Both the position numbers and the translations under genes were made by a program. Below the pieces are notes generated by a model. It was not told the origin of the DNA and searched no databases. It saw only the letters and a list, made by a program, of their open reading frames with translations. DNA of 39,161 nucleotides, taken from assembly GCA_001929475.1 (NCBI GenBank), contig LXFE01002180.1:1-39161 (forward strand), read 5' to 3'. Positions 32,351-39,161 of the stretch are shown one piece after another (the stretch's first letter is position 1; every line of letters starts with the position of its first letter). Source of the stretch: Neolecta irregularis DAH-3 (taxonomy: Eukaryota; Ascomycota; Neolectomycetes; Neolectales; Neolectaceae).

Positions 32351-34489
32351 ATGTCCAAACCAAAAGTCGTTCTCATCGACAACTATGACTCTTTCTCATA
32401 TAACGTCGTGCAGTATCTATCAAATCTCGGCGCAGACGTTACAGTGTATCGCAACGATGTAGTCACGCTTGAACAACTGACTGCGCAAGCCTGGGACAAG
32501 CTTGTCATTTCTCCTGGTCCTGGTCACCCAGAAACAGACGGGGGAATAAGTCGAGAAGCTATTCAGTACTATGCCGGAAAAATCCCTGTATTGGGTGTAT
32601 GTATGGGTGAGCAATGTATTTTTACTGCGTTTGGCGGTAAAGTGGACTTTGCCGGGGAGATCGTTCATGGGAAGACGAGTTTGATAACGCACGATGGGAA
32701 GGGGATTTACCACAATGTTCCTCAGGATATCGCAGTAACCCGTTATCACTCACTAGCCGGTACACATTCCACCCTTCCAGACATTTTGGAGGTGACCAGT
32801 CGAACCGAAAGCGGAGTCATCATGGGAGTGCGTCATAAAGAGTTCACAGTCGAAGGAGTCCAGTATCATCCTGAAAGCATCCTCAGCGAACACGGAAAAC
32901 TGATCATCAAAAACTTTCTAGAGCTATCGGCTGGAACCTGGGAAGAAGAAGAATTAATAAAGAAAACGTGGGCTACAAAGATCGGTGGATCAGGGACGAT
33001 ACTCGATCAAATTCATAAACAAAAGCTACTAGATATCGCTGAAGCAAAAGCAACACCGGGTCTTTCTCCAAAAGACCTGCAGACAAATCTGAGTTTATCG
33101 CTAGTGCACCCGCTCATTGATTTTGCAGCTCGATTGCGCATGGTAAAACCGGCATTGATGGCCGAAATAAAACGAGCTTCTCCGTCAAAAGGAAATATCT
33201 CAATCGATGCGAGTGCTCCCATTCTAGCGCTTGAATATGCCGTTGCTGGTGCGTCTGTCATTTCTGTCTTGACGGAACCTCGATGGTTCAAAGGAACATT
33301 GGCCGACCTTGCGGCTGTTCGCCAAGCGTTGGGAAACTCGCTGGATCGCCCTGCCATATTGAGAAAGGATTTTATCATTGATCGATATCAAGTCATGGAA
33401 GCCAGGCTCTTTGGAGCTGATTCTCTTCTCTTGATTGTATCAATGTTGAATGACACCCAACTCTGCGATCTCTACGAATATTCTAAAACCCTTGGAATGG
33501 AGCCATTGGTTGAAGTCAACTCTGCCGATGAAATGACTCGAGCTATAAAGATTGGTGCTAAAGTCATTGGTGTCAATAATCGAGACCTCCATTCGTTTAC
33601 CGTCGATATGTCTGTTACGAGCCGACTAGCTGACATGGTGCCAGAAGGAACAATTCTCTGCGCCCTCAGCGGGATTTCTACCCACGAGCAGGTTGAGAAA
33701 TACGTCCGTGAAGGAATTCACGCCATCCTGGTAGGCGAAGCGCTTATGCGATCCTGTGACAAGAAACTTTTCATTGACACACTACTTGGACGCACCAATC
33801 AATTTACCAAAAACAAACCGATCGTGAAGATTTGCGGTATTCGATCTCCAGAAGCAGCAGTTGCAGCAGCAGAAGCCGGTGCCGATTTACTCGGCTTGAT
33901 ATTCGCTCGAGATCGTCGAAGAAGCGTTACAATAGAGAATGCATGTGAGATAATCAGGGCCGTTCGATCGATGTGTCGAATCAATCGGAATAGAATTCCA
34001 ATAAACCATGGCGATTGGTTCGATCATTATTTTGATGTAATTAAACGAAATCCTCATCGACCTTCGATTGTCGGTGTATTCCAAGATCATACATATGATG
34101 ACATCTTTCGAATTTCGAAAATATTGCGACTTGACGCGATCCAGCTGCATGGAAACGAACCCGTAGAGTGGGCTCGCTTATTCTGTGTTCCTGTAATCAA
34201 GGTATTTTCAATCAATGACCCGCAAGCTGGGATCAAAGGATACCATGCAGTTACGCTAATCGACTCTGGAAGGGGTGGAACTGGAGAACGAGTTGATCTG
34301 GCGCAAGTTGCCAAACTGAAGCATTCGGTTATGATTGCTGGTGGAATCACGCTAGACAACGTCGAGGAAGTTTTAAAATGTCCGAATGTTCGGGGGGTAG
34401 ATACAGCAGGAGGAGTGGAAGATGAACATGGAAATCAAGATATCGATAAGATTAGAAAGTTTGTTGAGGCTGTGGATAATGTTGTATAG
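32351..34489 (+). CDS. trpC: Trifunctional tryptophan synthesis protein (anthranilate synthase glutaminase, IGPS, PRAI)
   Basis: Single 712-aa ORF with three enzymes: a glutamine amidotransferase feeding anthranilate synthase (about residues 1-200), indole-3-glycerol-phosphate synthase (about 215-475) and phosphoribosylanthranilate isomerase (about 490-712). Glutaminase motifs are SPGPGHP, LGVCMGEQC with nucleophile Cys84, and QYHPES with His173 and Glu175. IGPS shows MAEIKRASPSKG, RKDFIID and VNNRDL. PRAI shows VKICGIR, DAIQLHGNE and GGI...GVDTAGGVE. The fusion order is that of filamentous ascomycetes. No intron interrupts 2.1 kb, in sharp contrast to its neighbours. The ATG is followed directly by the KVVLIDNYDSF start of the domain. 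Confidence 0.97.
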   Translation: MSKPKVVLIDNYDSFSYNVVQYLSNLGADVTVYRNDVVTLEQLTAQAWDKLVISPGPGHPETDGGISREAIQYYAGKIPVLGVCMGEQCIFTAFGGKVDFAGEIVHGKTSLITHDGKGIYHNVPQDIAVTRYHSLAGTHSTLPDILEVTSRTESGVIMGVRHKEFTVEGVQYHPESILSEHGKLIIKNFLELSAGTWEEEELIKKTWATKIGGSGTILDQIHKQKLLDIAEAKATPGLSPKDLQTNLSLSLVHPLIDFAARLRMVKPALMAEIKRASPSKGNISIDASAPILALEYAVAGASVISVLTEPRWFKGTLADLAAVRQALGNSLDRPAILRKDFIIDRYQVMEARLFGADSLLLIVSMLNDTQLCDLYEYSKTLGMEPLVEVNSADEMTRAIKIGAKVIGVNNRDLHSFTVDMSVTSRLADMVPEGTILCALSGISTHEQVEKYVREGIHAILVGEALMRSCDKKLFIDTLLGRTNQFTKNKPIVKICGIRSPEAAVAAAEAGADLLGLIFARDRRRSVTIENACEIIRAVRSMCRINRNRIPINHGDWFDHYFDVIKRNPHRPSIVGVFQDHTYDDIFRISKILRLDAIQLHGNEPVEWARLFCVPVIKVFSINDPQAGIKGYHAVTLIDSGRGGTGERVDLAQVAKLKHSVMIAGGITLDNVEEVLKCPNVRGVDTAGGVEDEHGNQDIDKIRKFVEAVDNVV

Positions 34490-35073
34490 TATTGGCGTAT
34501 ATATTTCAAACCTTTATGCTGTTTAAACCAGGATGCCCTCACATGACTCTTTGATGCTACCAAACGAACAGGCACGTTGTAGTTGGCAAAATATTTGGAA
34601 GATTTCTCCTCTTAAGTGTCGCGAAGAATTTTAGAAGACCCAACAAAAATTATTCCAAGCAAGTGAGTAGTGCACCAAACGCGCGCCTATATTTCGATTT
34701 TAAGAAACGCCACATTTTATGAAATTTGGCGCGCACAAACCCACCCTTGGTTATTGTATTTACATGGCGATCTGTGTGGCGAAAGTTTGGCGCAGCACGC
34801 GTTTGTCAAGCCTCCTTTTGCAATACTTTGATAACAAAAGACCTCTCAATTATGCCTACTCCGTCTTTTTCCCCAGAAGTTTCAGGGGCAGGTTTGGGTA
34901 ACTAGCGCTCCTTCGAAGATGATCACAAGGTACCGCAGTTTTTAGCGTGGGAAACTAGGAAGCCGGGTTTTATTCTTCCAGTACGGAGAGCACATGACAA
35001 ACAGGCGCACGGGCTCGTCATCCATTATGTTAAAGTGACTCTCGTCCTCCCTCTTGTTTTTTCGTCCGCGACC
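34490..35073 (+). promoter_or_regulatory. Upstream region with E2F/MCB-like sites
   Basis: Non-coding interval between trpC and the secreted-protein gene. It contains two exact TTTGGCGC words (34725-34732 and 34786-34793) and one ACGCGT (34797-34802), plus an acgcgcgcc at about 34679. These match E2F (TTTSSCGC) and MBF (ACGCGT) cell-cycle sites of eukaryotes and fungi. They lie 270-400 bases upstream of the ATG at 35074. Only motif identity supports this. Confidence 0.45.
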
Positions 35074-35589
35074 ATGGTCCCTGCGTACTTTATCCTCACT
35101 GTCGCATTCCTCCCGTGTTTCTCTCTCGCAGCATATGATCGATCTGCGCCGACATACTTACTTGTCTCTTCTGGAATCGACGGGCTCGCAAGTCCGAATG
35201 TTGTATTTTCAAACGATGAGATGTATATCGGGACTCCGCCTGATGATTCCGAGACTTTATACGTTCATCTAGATAACGCTAAGCTCAGTTTTGTAAAGTA
35301 TACGGAATCAATTATGGGTGTACAGTACGCGTACATAGAGACGGCCGGACGTGTCAAATTTACTCCCGCCCGTTCAGAAACGCAGGGAGACATTGGATTC
35401 GCTGGATATGATGGATTTCTAATATACGAGAAACACAGTTCTTGGTGTGCGAGAAAGATTAAAAGCAATGGGTTGTACAGAGTTGAATGGAAAAAAGCTT
35501 GGTTTAATCCATCCTGTGTGGATATACAGCTTCGGCTTGTTGAAGTTCGCGGACGCGGCAAATTCAGGAATCAGAATTCGAGAAAATAA
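35074..35589 (+). CDS. Small secreted protein, unknown
   Basis: Single exon, 171 aa. The ATG at 35074 lies in a good context (gcgaccATGG) and starts a signal peptide (VPAYFILTVAFLPCFSLA, cleavage likely after AAY region). The mature protein is beta-rich (YLLVSSGIDG, LYVHLDNAKLSF, QYAYIETAGRVKF, GYDGFLIYEKHSSW) with two Cys (SSWCARK and PSCVDIQL) and a basic C-terminal tail. The layout recalls PhiA-like cell-wall proteins, but I cannot claim homology. A frame from 35035 has no ATG upstream. Similar strand order to the secreted protein at 27538. Confidence 0.62.
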   Translation: MVPAYFILTVAFLPCFSLAAYDRSAPTYLLVSSGIDGLASPNVVFSNDEMYIGTPPDDSETLYVHLDNAKLSFVKYTESIMGVQYAYIETAGRVKFTPARSETQGDIGFAGYDGFLIYEKHSSWCARKIKSNGLYRVEWKKAWFNPSCVDIQLRLVEVRGRGKFRNQNSRK

Positions 35590-35737
35590 TTCATTAGTCA
35601 TTTATTGCGTAGGAAACTGCATCTCGGTATATTTGTATAATGAAAAAGAATAGGACCAAGAAATTATCATTCATTGATTAATTTCCTCTTGATTAGTATT
35701 CTTCCAAGGTAACGTAATCACATTATCACAATGACTT

Positions 35738-38007
35738 TTATTTTCTATACTGAACAGTTTCATAAACATCCGGATATCGAACGTCAGCCTCGTCCTCCAG
35801 AAATTGTATCCACTGCTTCAAAAAGGAATCCCGTGAAACAGTCTCCGAGTCTCCTACAATGCACAAATGTCGCTTTGGTCTGGTCATGGCTACATTTAGT
35901 CTTCGTTTCTCGGCCAGGAATCCAATTTCGCGTTTATCGTTGCTGCGTACAAGGGAAACTATGACAGCTTCCTTCTCACGTCCCTGAAATCCATCGACGC
36001 TGCCTATTTCAAGATTGATAAATAAATCGCCAAGGAGAATAGATAATTGACCAACCTTTACTTATCGTTAGCATAATATAAGCGGGTTTGAAAATAGGAT
36101 GTGAACCTGTGCATTGTACGGCGTGATTACTGCAATATCTTCATTTTTAACACCAGCGTTGGTAAGCGCAATGACATGTTTCTTGACTACAAGAGCCTCC
36201 ATTTCATTACTTTTACTCTCGACTAATAATTTAAATTCTTCTTCATCAGTGATTTGTTCAGGGAAATTGCCGCCTATAGTGTCGTAGAATATCAGCGGCT
36301 GCGTAGTATCTTCCGTTTCTTGTACATCGGGCAGATCACTTAATAAATGTCCTTTCACTTTTTCGTCCGCTTTTAATTTCCCATGGTAGAGTGAATCAGA
36401 CGGAAACCGCATGATTTTTTCGTGCATTCGGTATTGTATTTCCAGCGTACGTGTGACTTTCTCCCTGTAGGTATGTAAAAGGCGGTCAAAGAGAGAATAG
36501 TCCAATGTTCCAGGACCCTTTCTATCTGATTTGGATTTTATGGTAGGCGGGAGTTGAAGATGATCCCCGGCGAGTACGAGTTTCCTACCTTTTAATATAG
36601 GAATCCAGCAAGACTCAGTATTAGCAAAGTTTTGTGGGGAAAAAAGGTACAGCTTCGAGAGCTTGGGAAGCTTCATCGATAATAACCACATCGAATTTAT
36701 GAGCGTTCAAGTAATGAGATCCAGCTCTACGAAATTAACGGTAAAACTTGAAAAAAGTACCCATGACAAGTAGTAAGAATGCAATGACTCGACTTGATAA
36801 TTTTCTCAACGCAAGCTTTTTCTCTTTTTTGATATTCCTTTCGTAAAGCGGACACAGAATCCCATAACGCCTTTCTCTCTTTTGCGTTTCTAATTTTCTT
36901 CGAGAGGCGTGTGATAATCGTGTCTAATTCACTTTTTATATCGTGGAGGATAGGCCTATCATCTGATAAAAGTATTCTATATTCAAGACAATGGTTTAAA
37001 ACGGTTGAAAGGAGACGAGCAGGATGGCCAATTCGTAAAGGGTTGATGTTGCACCTAGATAACCGTTCGACTATATTATCTGTCGGATAAGTAGGGGATA
37101 AGAATGATAGAAGGGATACCGACAGAAATATTAGAGGGTCCACATACTAATACTTTTAATCCTCTAGCAAGGAACTGTAAAATGAGTTCGATTAAAGTGG
37201 AAGTTTTTCCAGTCTATCGTTATTCACAGAAAACAAGGTAAATGTACACCCGGAGGACCGTGGATTACAGCAACATGATTTGCCTGAAGGGCAAATTTTA
37301 CTGCTTCCTTCTGACTCTCATTTAGCATTGAGTCGAAAAATTTGATCTCGCAGATTGCCTCCGTCGTCGTCGGAGATGCAATTAATGGATCTTGAAGTAA
37401 AATACGAGCAAGTTGAGTTAATTCGATCGTTTCGTCTCGAATCTTTTCCATGGCAAGGGTCATTCTAGGTATCATACAGCGGTACGATACAATCCGCACC
37501 GTTTAAAAGTAGCGTCATTAACAAGTTTAACTCTTTGATCAACCTAGAAAAAAGATAGGGAATAGTACATCCAATATCTAGCTTGATAAAGGGGAACTTG
37601 TTCATCATCAAGCATGTCCAAAACAACAGTCACGGACGTCTTTGTAATCCGTAAAACGACACCCGTTGGAGTTTTTGCATCTTTCTGGGGTGCGGAGTAG
37701 GGTGTCAAACGGACAGAATCACCCGTTCGTAAAAGATGCGTCGGTAAATTTTGGGGAAGACTTCTGTCTCGTTCGAGTTGGATTACACTGTTTCAACGTA
37801 AATACAAGTTCTCCTGTGAAAAAAGATTTACGTTCTTCCAGCTGCGCCTGTCTTTATCGAGCAAATTGATAAATTAGTTAACCCTAATCCACGTTTCTGA
37901 AGAGCTTGTGGGTGATATTTGTTCAACATCGCGAGTGTTTCATTAACCTCTATATCCCGTTCTTCTTTTAATAGCTTTAATTGTAGATTAGCAAAATCTC
38001 GAGACAT
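35738..38007 (-). CDS. hcs1: HCS1/IGHMBP2-type superfamily 1B helicase
   Basis: Upf1-like helicase related to yeast DNA helicase A (Hcs1) and human IGHMBP2. Exons in coding order: 38007-37832, 37787-37598, 37543-37500, 37464-37248, 37213-37120, 37079-36761, 36726-36651, 36613-36107, 36055-35738; 646 aa. N-terminal beta-barrel region has [14 protein letters not shown] and [10 protein letters not shown]. The helicase core has LNESQKEAV, Walker [68 protein letters not shown] and the [12 protein letters not shown] block. The protein ends soon after motif VI, so the R3H and AN1 domains of animal IGHMBP2 are absent, as in yeast Hcs1. Introns are 34-54 nt. Confidence 0.92.
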
Positions 38008-38075
38008 AATTTCGGGGGGTGTGTCAACTTGATTTGGTAACAGACGATAAATCCGGAGAGTCAATTTACGACGAC

Positions 38076-38452
38076 ATGGCTGACACTGAGGTGAATCCAC
38101 TGACTGGCTTAACGTACGATACTCTTTTTCGGTTCTCACAAGTAGAACGGTTACGCCTGTTCATATCTCACTTACAGACGCCACATCCACTACAATTGTG
38201 TCCACGGACGAAGCATCATCTTCAGTCCCTTGTACATTTCAAACGGCCTGCGATACAGCGTCACGATTATCTCTTGGTCGGACTATGCGTATAACTGCGT
38301 CGTATACAACTACGCATCTAGTTCAAGCGGGGAAAGGCGGGCTTGTTAGTAATGTTGTTGTATCTAAAGACCAAGTTGCCGAAGGTACGAGGATATCAAA
38401 CAAGACGATTCGATTGATGGAGATACTGGAAGGAGCGAGACAAGAAGAATAA
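38076..38452 (+). CDS. Small unknown protein, 115 aa, divergent from helicase
   Basis: Exons 38076-38113 and 38143-38452 join in phase across a 29-nt intron (gtacga...cacaag), giving 115 aa. It reads TPVHISLTDATSTTIVS, CTFQTACDTASRLSLGRTMRI, TTTHLVQAGKGGLV and ends TIRLMEILEGARQEE. A mixed alpha/beta fold is plausible; no signal peptide or membrane helix. I do not recognise the family. Only 68 bases separate its ATG from that of the helicase, so the two share a very compact bidirectional promoter. Confidence 0.55.
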
Positions 38453-38880
38453 CTTTTATAGTAATAAGCCATCTCGCAATGGTTAAAATGAAATGCAAGG
38501 GCCGAAATCTATATCAAATACAATGCAAGATCCTCAGGCAAACAAATTGGTTAGTGGTTGAAGATATTTGAAAGAACACGACAAGGGTGATTATAAAGAA
38601 AAGCAAATTTTGTGATAGTTTGAATGATACATACTACGATAAAAAGTATGTCATGCATGATACACGTAGTATCATAGCGGTTATCTGATGGGGTTTCTAT
38701 TATTATACGTTTCCTTGGTTTTCTACAATGACGTGGCTCATTTTCGTAAATCTATAAGTAGTCTGCCCATTTGTACGTCATTGGATAATGATCTATCCAT
38801 CCACGCAAAGAATCCAAGAATCGCTTTCTTTTTATCTCATCTAAGAACCGTTTTTCATTTATATCGGAACCCCTGAAACT
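38453..38880. other. Intergenic stretch, nothing recognised
   Basis: AT-rich, with a short hydrophobic frame at 38688-38876 that lacks splice-consistent extensions or known motifs. A near-palindrome around tcatgcatgatac near 38651 may be part of a terminator or eroded repeat. I see no RNA gene. Confidence 0.4.
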
Positions 38881-39161
38881 CTTCAACTAGAGCCTGTGCG
38901 ACAAGCCCATGCATGGCCTAAGTGAGCCATTAGGTCTAGTGCATTTCGGCGGTGCTAAGCCCATGACCTGTTTAGGCCCAGCCCATAGCCTATTTAGGTT
39001 GTGGGCTTGCTGGCGTCACTAATTCCTCTGCCCATAAATAATAATAATAGCTTAAACTAGGCCAATTGTCCGGCCCATCTTGGCCCATGGGCTTTGGCCC
39101 ATTGCCAACACTGGCCGGGAGCTAGTCTTTTGCAGCAGCGAAAATACAACCTTTTATTCTC
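38881..39161. repeat. GGCCCA-rich repeat at window edge
   Basis: Words such as gcccatg, ggcctaa, tttaggcccagcccat and cttggcccatgggctttggccca recur in both orientations. They form imperfect palindromes and contrast with the AT-rich DNA to the left. The look is that of a non-coding repeat or transposon terminus. The window ends before a boundary is reached. Confidence 0.55.

Noticed and set aside
33013..34359. Long antisense ORFs within trpC
   Set aside because: They are shadows of the real trpC frame; the plus frame has unambiguous catalytic motifs.
1..39161. CRISPR arrays, prokaryotic operons or prophage genes
   Set aside because: The window is plainly eukaryotic; the only direct repeats are minisatellites without unique spacers.

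Overview
The window is a gene-dense stretch of an ascomycete fungal nuclear genome. The clade call rests on an alpha-factor-type pheromone receptor (STE2 family), a trifunctional tryptophan protein of the filamentous-fungal type (glutamine amidotransferase, IGP synthase, PRA isomerase), a DUF1774-type fungal membrane protein, and a Bzz1-type F-BAR/C1/SH3 protein. Nearly every gene is split by tiny introns. I assembled exon models by eye from reading frames, splice signals and conserved protein motifs. They imply about 95 introns, mostly 33-45 nt, with some at 29-32 nt and one apparent 22-nt intron. The lineage below Ascomycota is not determined.

Left part (1-13 kb): simple and tandem repeats; STE2 (+); Mediator kinase CDK8/SSN3 (+); ARF6 GTPase (+); dynactin p25 (-); thiamine pyrophosphokinase (+); a CNOT11-like CCR4-NOT subunit (-); TIM54 (-); a basic unknown protein (-); two weak small ORFs; and a protein I read as DUF3605/Ngi1-like (-).

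Middle (13-25.5 kb): an unrecognised 224-aa protein (-); two adjacent BAR-domain genes (+), the second with an SH3 domain; an unresolved small gene (-); V-ATPase proteolipid c (-) divergent from SNU13 (+); an ORF without a visible start behind DBP5; DBP5 (-) divergent from BZZ1 (+); then a small unknown gene and the DUF1774 protein (-). ARF6, the two BAR proteins and BZZ1 all belong to families of membrane-traffic and actin-linked endocytosis, but nothing in the sequence shows that they work as a unit.

Right part (25.5-39 kb): a looser, repeat-bearing interval (about 26.3-32.3 kb) with two diverged inverted LTR-like repeats, a small secreted protein, a possible second small secreted gene, and the essential gamma-tubulin gene between the repeats. 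Then come intronless trpC (+), another small secreted protein (+) whose upstream region carries E2F/MCB-like sites, an HCS1/IGHMBP2-type helicase (-), a divergent 115-aa unknown (+), and a GGCCCA-rich repeat at the edge.

Most annotated genes are housekeeping genes. The most unusual signals are the extreme intron compaction (including a 22-nt candidate in gamma-tubulin and two GC-AG introns), the CNOT11 homolog, the paired BAR genes, and the secreted-protein/LTR interval around gamma-tubulin. I found no self-contained novel operon-like system.
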